Assembly: GCA_945971355.1 (NCBI GenBank)
Contig: CAMFPD010000160.1
Coordinates: 1-5,268 of the forward strand
Direction of reading: 5' to 3'
From: an uncultured Lachnobacterium sp.
GTDB lineage: Bacteria > Bacillota > Clostridia > Lachnospirales > Lachnospiraceae
Length of the DNA stretch: 5,268 nucleotides
Part shown: positions 1-4,875 of the stretch, in pieces
Layout: the number at the start of each line of letters is the position of its first letter
How positions within the stretch are numbered: position 1 is the stretch's first letter
Position numbers and translations under genes: made by a program
Notes under the pieces: model-generated
Told to the model about the DNA's origin: nothing
Seen by the model: only the letters and a program-made list of their open reading frames with translations
Databases searched by the model: none

Positions 1-1
1 T

Positions 2-64
2 TATTATGTTTACCAGGAGACACCGTATGAGTTTATTAATACGGATCTGATATATGGGAAATAG
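2..64 (+). CDS. Probable 3' end of an unidentified upstream gene (5' truncated)
   Basis: One forward frame is open from the window edge to a TAG at 62-64 and gives 20 residues ending ...TDLIYGK. Its codons (cag, gag, aca, gat, ctg, ggg) resemble those of the genes downstream. The other two forward frames stop earlier or use codons such as cgg that are uncommon here. The fragment is too short to assign a family. If it is real, the upstream gene lies about 95 bases before glgC, with no GC-rich terminator hairpin between them, so some read-through into glgC is possible. This is inferred from frame openness and codon choice alone. Confidence 0.4.
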   Translation, partial: YYVYQETPYEFINTDLIYGK

Positions 65-73
65 TAAAAAAGT

Positions 74-126
74 ATTTTCAAATTTTCAAAAGAAATGTTT
101 GAACTAATTATAAATTGTGGTACGAT
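74..126 (+). promoter_or_regulatory. Likely sigma-A promoter of glgC with an upstream A/T element
   Basis: A -35-like TTGAAC (99-104) is followed after 16 bases by TACGAT (121-126), with an extended -10 TG at 118-119. Transcription would start near 133, giving a leader of about 26 bases before the glgC ATG. Just upstream, an 8-base unit ATTTTCAA is repeated exactly in tandem (74-81 and 82-89) within an A/T-rich run. That run falls at about -38 to -59, where an UP element would sit. The segment ATTGTGGTACGATTA closely matches the one before nusB (ATTGTAGTATAATTA), which supports both as promoters. This is called by pattern only. Confidence 0.55.
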
Positions 127-158
127 TATATTATAAAAAAAGAAGGGGGATAAGCAGG

Positions 159-1367
159 ATGTCAAAAGAGATAGTTGCAATGCTTCTTGCAGGAGGACAG
201 GGTTCACGTCTATATGCTCTGACTCAAAAACTAGCAAAACCCGCTGTTCCATTCGGCGGCAAATACAGAATTATTGATTTCCCATTATCGAATTGTGTAA
301 ATTCAGGAATTGATACCGTTGGTATTTTGACACAGTATCAGCCACTGGTTCTAAATGAATACATTGGTAACGGTCAGCCTTGGGATTTGGATAGGTTATA
401 TGGAGGGGTACATGTTCTGCCGCCATATCAGAAGGCGTCAGGGTCTGATTGGTATAAGGGAACAGCTAACGCTATATATCAGAATATAGCATTTATTGAG
501 AGATATGATCCTGAGTATGTAATTATATTGTCTGGTGATCAGATTTGTAAGCAGGATTACAGCGATTTCCTTAGATTCCACAAGGAAAAGGGAGCAGAGT
601 TTTCTGTTGCAGTTATGGAAGTTCCGTGGGAAGAGGCTTCCAGATTTGGACTTATGGTTGCTGATGAGAATGATAAGATTACAGAATTCCAGGAGAAACC
701 AAAGAATCCAAAGTCAAATCTTGCATCTATGGGAATTTATATTTTTAATTGGGATATACTTAAAAAGTACCTGATTGAAGATGAGGCAGATCCTAATTCA
801 GAAAATGATTTTGGTAATAATATTATTCCAAACCTTTTAAGGGATGGAAGACAGATGTATGCATATCATTTTGATGGATACTGGAAGGATGTAGGAACTA
901 TTTCTTCTCTTTGGGAAGCAAATATGGAGGTTTTAGATCCGGAGCATAGTGGCATCAATCTGTTTGATGAAAACTGGAAGATTTATAGTCGAAACAGTGG
1001 TCACACAGGACATGTAATTGGAGAAAATGCACTGGTAGAAGATTCGATGATAACAGACGGATGTGTTGTCAAGGGAGATGTAAAACACTCTATCCTTTTC
1101 TCAGGTGTAACTGTTGAAGAAGGTGCAGTCGTTGAGGATGCAGTTGTTATGGGAAATACTGTTATCAGGAAGGGCGCAAAGGTTACTCACTGCATTGTAG
1201 CTGAGAATGCTGTTATAGGAGAGGATGCATGTGTTGGAGAAAAACCTGAAGATGGAGAAAATGGTAAGGTTGCAACAATTGCTCCAGGTGTAACAATTGG
1301 TGCTAAGGCTGTAATTGGCCCTGATGCAATGATTTATGAAAATGTAGAGGAGGGACAGAAATGTTAA
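159..1367 (+). CDS. glgC: Glucose-1-phosphate adenylyltransferase, catalytic subunit GlgC
   Basis: Converts glucose-1-phosphate and ATP to ADP-glucose and pyrophosphate, the committed step of bacterial glycogen synthesis, in the cytosol. The 402-residue product has the usual family length. The nucleotidyltransferase domain carries the AGGQGSRL...AKPAV signature (residues 11-30), FGGKYRIIDFPLSNC (32-46), WYKGTANAI (98-106), the metal-site LSGDQ (134-138 region, Asp near 127), FQEKP (177-181), SMGIYIF (190-196) and YWKDVGT (241-247). From about residue 285 the chain becomes hexapeptide-like, forming the C-terminal left-handed beta helix. ATG at 159 is preferred because AAGGGGGA (143-150) is a good ribosome binding site. 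An in-frame GTG at 117 would add 14 basic residues and overlap the promoter. In the activator region, the position matching Escherichia coli Arg40 is Leu25, as in other Firmicutes GlgC, which fits a different allosteric response (inference). It overlaps glgD by 7 bases. Confidence 0.97.
   Translation: MSKEIVAMLLAGGQGSRLYALTQKLAKPAVPFGGKYRIIDFPLSNCVNSGIDTVGILTQYQPLVLNEYIGNGQPWDLDRLYGGVHVLPPYQKASGSDWYKGTANAIYQNIAFIERYDPEYVIILSGDQICKQDYSDFLRFHKEKGAEFSVAVMEVPWEEASRFGLMVADENDKITEFQEKPKNPKSNLASMGIYIFNWDILKKYLIEDEADPNSENDFGNNIIPNLLRDGRQMYAYHFDGYWKDVGTISSLWEANMEVLDPEHSGINLFDENWKIYSRNSGHTGHVIGENALVEDSMITDGCVVKGDVKHSILFSGVTVEEGAVVEDAVVMGNTVIRKGAKVTHCIVAENAVIGEDACVGEKPEDGENGKVATIAPGVTIGAKAVIGPDAMIYENVEEGQKC
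1347..1354 (+). promoter_or_regulatory. Ribosome binding site of glgD inside the end of glgC
   Basis: GAGGAGGG lies within the last codons of glgC, 6 bases before the ATG at 1361. Together with the 7-base overlap of the two reading frames, it fixes the glgD start and suggests that the two subunits are translated in a coupled way. Confidence 0.8.
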
Positions 1368-2506
1368 ACGCAAACAATGAAGAGGCTGTTGGTGTAATTT
1401 TTCCGAATTGTTATGATTCTTTGTTGCCTGAGCTTGTTACAGAGAGACTTATGGCTTCTGTTCCTTTTGCAGGAAGATACAGACTTGTAGATTTTATTAT
1501 ATCAAGTATGGTACATAGTGGAATTGATGATATTTCACTTATTGTAAAGAAAAACTATCATTCACTTATGGATCATCTGGGTTCAGGTCAGGAATTTGAC
1601 CTTGCCAGAAAAAAGGGAGGACTTAACATTGTTCCGCCTTATTCACAGAAGCAGATAAAGGTGTATGGAGGTAGAATTGAGGCATTGGAAAGCCTTAAGG
1701 GATACCTTAAACGATGCTCTCAGAAATATGTGGTTTTAACAGATGCAAACTATGCTATTTCATTTGATTTCAGGCAGCTTATTAGTGAGCATAAGAAGTC
1801 TGGTGCAGATGTTACTGTTGTGTATAGAAAGATGGAGATACCAGAGGTATTCTTTAAGCCAAGTAATAATGAGGAACTATATTATTCAATGGATTTAAAT
1901 GGTGAAAGAGTATCGAAAATCTACATTAATCCAAAAGAGCGTGGTGAAGTAAATTACTGTATGAACATGTATGTAATAGAGAGAGAAAAACTCATAGCCC
2001 TGGTTGACGATGCTTATGTCCATGGCTATACTTATTACACAAGAGATTTGTTAGCTCCACATGTTAATGAATTAAATATTCATGGTTTTGAGTACACAGG
2101 ATACTGTGCATACATATCTGATCTTACAAGCTATTTTAATGAGAATATGCGTCTTCTTGAGGATGAAAACAGGAAAGCGCTTTTTGAATCTGGCAACAAT
2201 ATTTATACAAAGATCAGAGATGATAATCCAACCAGATATATCAAAGGTTCAGTTGCAAAGAATTCAATGGTTGCAGATGGATGTGTTATTGAGGGAAGCA
2301 TTGAAAATTGTATGCTTTCAAGAGGTGTCAGGGTCGGTAAGGGCGCTAAGCTTAAGAACTGTATTCTTATGCAGGATACAATTGTTGAGGATGGAGTTAG
2401 CCTTGAGTATGTTATAACTGACAAGAATGTTCGAATTACTGAGAACAAATACCTTACGGGAAATGATTCTTTCCAGGTATATGTCGCAAAGGGGCAGACT
2501 GTCTAA
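1361..2506 (+). CDS. glgD: GlgD, non-catalytic regulatory subunit of ADP-glucose pyrophosphorylase
   Basis: A GlgC paralogue of 381 residues. In Firmicutes GlgD pairs with GlgC in a heterotetramer and modulates its activity, while being poorly active or inactive alone (family knowledge). The fold is recognisable: VPFAGRYRLVDFIISSMVHSGID (residues 34-56) matches the GlgC stretch PFGGKYRIIDFPLSNCVNSGID, and IVPPY (90-94) matches VLPPY. The catalytic signatures are gone. The GGQGSR loop is replaced by FPNCYDSLL (14-22), LSGDQ by LTDAN (126-130), and FQEKP and YWKDVGT have no clear counterpart (CAYISDLTSYFNEN at 249-262 occupies the latter position). Hexapeptide-like repeats begin near residue 293 (YIKGSVAKNSMVADGCVIEGS), with a shorter tail than GlgC. 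Loss of the active site together with an intact fold makes GlgD the confident call rather than a second GlgC. Confidence 0.95.
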   Translation: MLNANNEEAVGVIFPNCYDSLLPELVTERLMASVPFAGRYRLVDFIISSMVHSGIDDISLIVKKNYHSLMDHLGSGQEFDLARKKGGLNIVPPYSQKQIKVYGGRIEALESLKGYLKRCSQKYVVLTDANYAISFDFRQLISEHKKSGADVTVVYRKMEIPEVFFKPSNNEELYYSMDLNGERVSKIYINPKERGEVNYCMNMYVIEREKLIALVDDAYVHGYTYYTRDLLAPHVNELNIHGFEYTGYCAYISDLTSYFNENMRLLEDENRKALFESGNNIYTKIRDDNPTRYIKGSVAKNSMVADGCVIEGSIENCMLSRGVRVGKGAKLKNCILMQDTIVEDGVSLEYVITDKNVRITENKYLTGNDSFQVYVAKGQTV

Positions 2507-2510
2507 TTGA

Positions 2511-2517
2511 TAGGAGG
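2511..2517 (+). promoter_or_regulatory. Ribosome binding site of yqhY, deciding its start
   Basis: TAGGAGG lies 10 bases before ATG 2528. The same frame is open from a TTG at 2507 directly after the glgD stop, but that codon precedes the Shine-Dalgarno sequence and would place it inside the gene. The ATG at 2528 is therefore taken as the start. Confidence 0.85.
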
Positions 2518-2527
2518 AACAACAAAG

Positions 2528-2902
2528 ATGGCTGAAAATAGAAAGACATTTAATATTAAATCTGATCAATTCGGTGAAGTTAAGGTCGCTGATGAGGTTG
2601 TTGCAATTATTGCAGGACTTGCTACTACAGAAGTGGAAGGCGTTAGCTCTATGGCTGGAAATATTACAAATGAAATTGTCAGCAAGCTTGGAATGAAGAA
2701 CCTTTCAAAAGGAATTCTTGTTGAAGTAATGGATGATGAGGTAAAAGTAGATGTAGCAATAAACATTGCATATGGCTTCAGCATTCCAGAGGTTTCAAAG
2801 AAAGTACAGGAGAAGGTCAAGAATACAGTTGAAACAATGACAGGACTTACAGTAGGAGTTGTGAATGTAAGAATTGCAAGTGTTGCAATGGGAGAGAATT
2901 AA
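2528..2902 (+). CDS. yqhY: Asp23/Gls24-family (DUF322) protein, YqhY-like
   Basis: A small soluble protein of 124 residues with no signal peptide or membrane segment. The Asp23/Gls24 pattern is clear: VKVADEVVAIIAGLATTEVEGVSSMAG (residues 18-44), a Gly/Ser/Lys-rich middle (45-62), then VEVMDDEVKVDVAINIAYGFSIPEVSKKVQEKVKNTVETMTGLTVGVVNVRI (65-116), the alternating strand-helix-strand core typical of the family. Its position just before nusB-xseA-xseB-ispA matches yqhY of B. subtilis, which lies between accBC and nusB. There its loss is reported to disturb fatty-acid precursor synthesis; the biochemical role is unknown. Here it follows glgD after 21 bases and is separated from nusB by a terminator, so it probably shares the glycogen transcript. 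Family membership is firm. Orthology to YqhY rests on neighbourhood, and function is not assigned. Confidence 0.88.
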   Translation: MAENRKTFNIKSDQFGEVKVADEVVAIIAGLATTEVEGVSSMAGNITNEIVSKLGMKNLSKGILVEVMDDEVKVDVAINIAYGFSIPEVSKKVQEKVKNTVETMTGLTVGVVNVRIASVAMGEN

Positions 2903-2907
2903 TCCTT

Positions 2908-2934
2908 TTGTAAATTGAATAATTGTAGTATAAT
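2908..2934 (+). promoter_or_regulatory. Candidate promoter of the nusB-xseA-xseB-ispA unit
   Basis: A perfect -10 box TATAAT (2929-2934) lies in ATTGTAGTATAATTA, which closely matches the glgC promoter core. The -35 is weak: TTGTAA (2908-2913) with a short 15-base spacer, or overlapping T-rich hexamers at 16 to 18. Transcription would start near 2941, inside the left arm of the terminator hairpin, so a transcript starting here could not form that hairpin. It would have a leader of about 124 bases before nusB. Confidence 0.5.
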
Positions 2935-2935
2935 T

Positions 2936-2958
2936 AGGGTGTCGTTTGACACCCTTTT
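2936..2958 (+). terminator. Rho-independent terminator after yqhY
   Basis: A perfect 8-base-pair stem (AGGGTGTC 2936-2943, GACACCCT 2948-2955) with a four-base loop GTTT is followed by a T-rich tail (TTTTATTAT). It lies 33 bases after the yqhY stop and is the only GC-rich hairpin in the intergenic stretch. It should end the glgC-glgD-yqhY transcript and insulate nusB, though the T tail is short and some read-through is possible. Confidence 0.85.
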
Positions 2959-2983
2959 ATTATGTAGCGAATTGATACATAAT
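2959..2983. repeat. Perfect 8-base inverted repeat upstream of nusB (possible operator)
   Basis: ATTATGTA (2959-2966) and TACATAAT (2976-2983) are exact reverse complements separated by nine bases. This dyad starts where the terminator's T tract runs out. The size and spacing are like those of a site for a dimeric DNA-binding regulator, but an A/T-rich repeat of this length could also be chance or a weak RNA hairpin in the nusB leader. No regulator is encoded in the window. Confidence 0.45.
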
Positions 2984-2996
2984 CCTATATATATTT

Positions 2997-3034
2997 CATG
3001 GACAAAAGAAACCAAACTGAGTCTATGTTCATAG
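2997..3034 (+). other. Two mutually exclusive small hairpins in the nusB leader
   Basis: CATGGAC (2997-3003) can pair with GTCTATG (3021-3027), seven pairs including one G-U, closing a 17-base loop. The same GTCTATG segment also forms CTATG-TT-CATAG (3023-3034), a nearly loopless palindrome that would work better as a DNA dyad than as an RNA hairpin. They share 3023-3027 and so cannot form together. No known riboswitch or T-box core is recognisable in the rest of the stretch from 2984 to 3064. Confidence 0.3.
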
Positions 3035-3064
3035 GTGTAAATAAAACGTGAGAGGATAAATAGA

Positions 3065-3460
3065 ATGTCAAGAAGAGAAATTAGAGAAAATGTTTTTAAG
3101 ATGTTATTTAGAGTAGAGTTTCATGACGAGGAAGATATGAATGAACAGCTTAGTATGTTTGAGGAGGAACTTGCTCATTTAAATGAAGAGGATTTGAATT
3201 ATATCAAGGAAAAGTTTAATAAGATAATAGAGAATATCGACTCAATTGATGCTGAAATAAATGATAAGTCTAAGGGCTGGAAGACCAGCAGAATGGGAAA
3301 GGTAGATTTGTCAATTATTCGTCTCGCTGTTTATGAGATTAAGAATGAGGATGATATTCCGGTTAAAGTTTCTATAAACGAAGCAGTAGAGCTTGCCAAG
3401 AAATTTGGAACAGATGATTCAGCATCATTTGTAAATGGTGTACTGGCTAAGTTTGTATAA
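3065..3460 (+). CDS. nusB: Transcription antitermination protein NusB
   Basis: NusB binds boxA RNA with NusE (ribosomal protein S10) and helps RNA polymerase resist termination, chiefly in rRNA operons. The 131-residue product is near the usual 130-140. The basic N terminus SRREIRENVFKMLFRVEF (residues 2-19) matches the family start that contributes to RNA binding. An acidic, helix-forming middle follows (20-60), then MGKVDLSIIRLAVYEI (77-92), VSINEAVELAKKFGTDDSASFVNGVLAKF (102-130), the conserved C-terminal helices. GAGAGGA (3050-3056) is the ribosome binding site for ATG 3065. It is the first gene after the yqhY terminator and is followed by xseA after one base. The family call is secure. 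Confidence 0.95.
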   Translation: MSRREIRENVFKMLFRVEFHDEEDMNEQLSMFEEELAHLNEEDLNYIKEKFNKIIENIDSIDAEINDKSKGWKTSRMGKVDLSIIRLAVYEIKNEDDIPVKVSINEAVELAKKFGTDDSASFVNGVLAKFV

Positions 3461-3461
3461 A

Positions 3462-4667
3462 ATGAATAAGAATATTTATTCAGTTGGCCAGGTAAACAGT
3501 TATATAAAGAATATGTTTGCTCAAGATTTTATGCTTCGAAGTATAAGTGTGAAGGGTGAAATTTCTAATTGCAAGTATCACACTAGCGGACATATTTATT
3601 TTACCATAAAGGATGCGTCTGGCACTATTAGTGCAGTTATGTTTGCCGGAAACAGGAGAGGCCTTAGCTTCAATATGAAGGAGGGAGATAAGGTCATAGT
3701 AACTGGTTCAATAGAAGTTTATGAGAGGGCTGGAAATTATCAGCTGTATGCTAGACAGATTGAGCTGGACGGAGCTGGAAATTTATATCTCGAGTTTGAA
3801 AAATTGAAAAATGAGTTGGAGGAAATGGGATATTTTGCCAGTGAATATAAGATTCCTATTCCAAAATACGCAAAAAAAATAGGAATTGTAACAGCGCCAA
3901 CAGGTGCCGCAATTCAGGACATCAGGAATATATCAGGCAGAAGAAATCCATATGTTCAACTTATTCTATATCCTGCATTGGTTCAAGGTGACGGAGCTGC
4001 AGAAAGTATAGTAAATGGAATTCATGCATTAGAGCAACAGCAGGTTGATGTGATTATAGTGGGACGCGGAGGCGGTTCCATTGAGGATTTGTGGGCATTT
4101 AATGAAAAGATAGTTGCACAGGCTATTTTTAATTGCAGGATTCCGATTATTTCAGCGGTTGGACATGAAACAGATTGGACAATTGCAGACTTTGTTGCAG
4201 ATATGAGGGCGCCTACGCCATCAGCAGCTGCTGAAATAGCAGTGTATGATTATAGATTAGTAAATGATAAGCTAAAAGAGTATAATAGAAGAATAAGCAA
4301 TTGTCTAAGTAATAAAGCTGAATTATACAGGCAAAGGCTGGGGGCATATAGGGTGAAACTGGAATACTTAAGTCCTCAGAGAAAACTAAATGAGAACAGA
4401 AGACGTTTGATGGAATTCGAAGAAAAACTTAATAGCAGAATAAACATGACTATTAAGGAAAAGCGCCATAGATTGGAATTGTACGCAGGTAAACTCGAAG
4501 CTTGTTCTCCTGTGAGAAAACTGGGACAGGGTTATGCTTATGTTGAGAAGGAGGATGGAAAACCTCTTCGCAGCATAAAGGATATATGCCCAGAACAGAA
4601 TATGTCCGTATACCTTTTAGATGGCAAGATAAAAACGATTGTTTCGGAGGTTATTTCAGGTGAGTGA
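3462..4667 (+). CDS. xseA: Exodeoxyribonuclease VII large subunit XseA
   Basis: Catalytic subunit of exonuclease VII, which degrades single-stranded DNA in both directions to short oligonucleotides and acts in the cytosol in repair, with XseB as partner. The product has 401 residues, normal for the family. The N-terminal OB fold runs from IYSVGQVNSYIK (residues 5-16) to about 100, with KGEISNCKYHTSGHIYFTIKD (31-51) the typical core. The nuclease domain has GIVTAPTGAAIQDI (141-154), GRGGGSIEDLWAFN (201-214) and SAVGHETDWTIADFVADMRAPTPSAAAE (231-258), including candidate catalytic Asp153, Arg202, His235 and Asp238. Residues 265-350 are charged and helical, likely the long coiled coil that binds XseB. 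Family members usually begin at this IYSV motif, so ATG 3462 is preferred over an in-frame ATG at 3435. No Shine-Dalgarno sequence is obvious, so translation probably depends on ribosomes ending nusB one base earlier. Confidence 0.95.
   Translation: MNKNIYSVGQVNSYIKNMFAQDFMLRSISVKGEISNCKYHTSGHIYFTIKDASGTISAVMFAGNRRGLSFNMKEGDKVIVTGSIEVYERAGNYQLYARQIELDGAGNLYLEFEKLKNELEEMGYFASEYKIPIPKYAKKIGIVTAPTGAAIQDIRNISGRRNPYVQLILYPALVQGDGAAESIVNGIHALEQQQVDVIIVGRGGGSIEDLWAFNEKIVAQAIFNCRIPIISAVGHETDWTIADFVADMRAPTPSAAAEIAVYDYRLVNDKLKEYNRRISNCLSNKAELYRQRLGAYRVKLEYLSPQRKLNENRRRLMEFEEKLNSRINMTIKEKRHRLELYAGKLEACSPVRKLGQGYAYVEKEDGKPLRSIKDICPEQNMSVYLLDGKIKTIVSEVISGE
4645..4650 (+). promoter_or_regulatory. Ribosome binding site supporting a GTG start for xseB
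   Basis: CGGAGG within the end of xseA lies nine bases before GTG 4660. The only nearby ATG (4673) is out of frame with the XseB protein, so this site and the GTG define the gene start. Confidence 0.75.
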
Positions 4668-4875
4668 TAATAATGAAAAGGTTACACTTGAAAACAAGTT
4701 TGAAAATTTGGAAAAGATAATAAATCAGATGGAGGCAAATGATGTTACCTTGGATGCTTCCTTTGAATTATATAAGAGTGGAGTTCAGGAGCTTAAAGAG
4801 GCAAATGAACTGTTGGATAATATTGAAAAGGCCATGTTAGTTATAAATAATGCAGGAGAACTGGAGGAATTCTAA
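4660..4875 (+). CDS. xseB: Exodeoxyribonuclease VII small subunit XseB
   Basis: Non-catalytic small subunit of exonuclease VII. Several copies bind the helical arms of each XseA (family knowledge). The 71-residue product is of usual length. The whole chain fits the family pattern: TLENKFENLEKIINQME (residues 9-24), NDVTLDASFELYKSGVQELKEANELLDNIEKAML (27-60), two antiparallel helices, then an acidic tail ending ELEEF. The start is GTG 4660, which follows CGGAGG at good spacing. An in-frame TTG at 4639 would add seven residues but precedes the ribosome binding site. The gene overlaps xseA by 8 bases and its TAA shares a base with the ispA start, so all three are probably translated in a coupled way. 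Confidence 0.93.
   Translation: MSDNNEKVTLENKFENLEKIINQMEANDVTLDASFELYKSGVQELKEANELLDNIEKAMLVINNAGELEEF
4863..4869 (+). promoter_or_regulatory. Ribosome binding site of ispA within xseB
   Basis: GGAGGAA in the last xseB codons is seven bases before ATG 4875 when measured from the GGAGG core. The start overlaps the xseB stop as TAATG, a classic stop-restart junction. Confidence 0.8.

Noticed and set aside
117..158. In-frame GTG extension of glgC adding 14 residues
   Set aside because: The codon lies within the candidate -10 region, has no ribosome binding site, and the extra basic residues are not family-like; ATG 159 has a strong AAGGGGGA site.
1101..1373. Antisense ORF of 90 residues opposite the glgC C terminus
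   Set aside because: It is the Asn/Cys/Ser-rich shadow of the hexapeptide repeats, without a ribosome binding site; the same applies to the antisense frames at 10-252, 2203-2448, 2318-2569 and 2566-2820.
2082..2417. Forward 111-residue ORF within glgD
   Set aside because: It is an out-of-frame shadow; the glgD frame carries the clear family pattern throughout, with no sign of a frameshift. The forward ORF at 535-774 within glgC is the same case.
2507..2527. TTG start for yqhY directly after the glgD stop
   Set aside because: It would put the TAGGAGG ribosome binding site inside the gene; ATG 2528 has ideal spacing and begins the family-like sequence.
2946..2951. Perfect TTGACA as a -35 box for nusB
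   Set aside because: It is part of the terminator loop and right arm, and no -10-like hexamer lies 16 to 18 bases downstream.
2986..2996. TATATATATTT as a -10 region for nusB
   Set aside because: No acceptable -35 lies at normal spacing; TTGATA (2972-2977) is only about 8 to 12 bases away.
2998..3051. 17-residue ORF in the nusB leader as a gene
   Set aside because: No Shine-Dalgarno sequence and no recognisable product; kept only as a low-interest leader observation.
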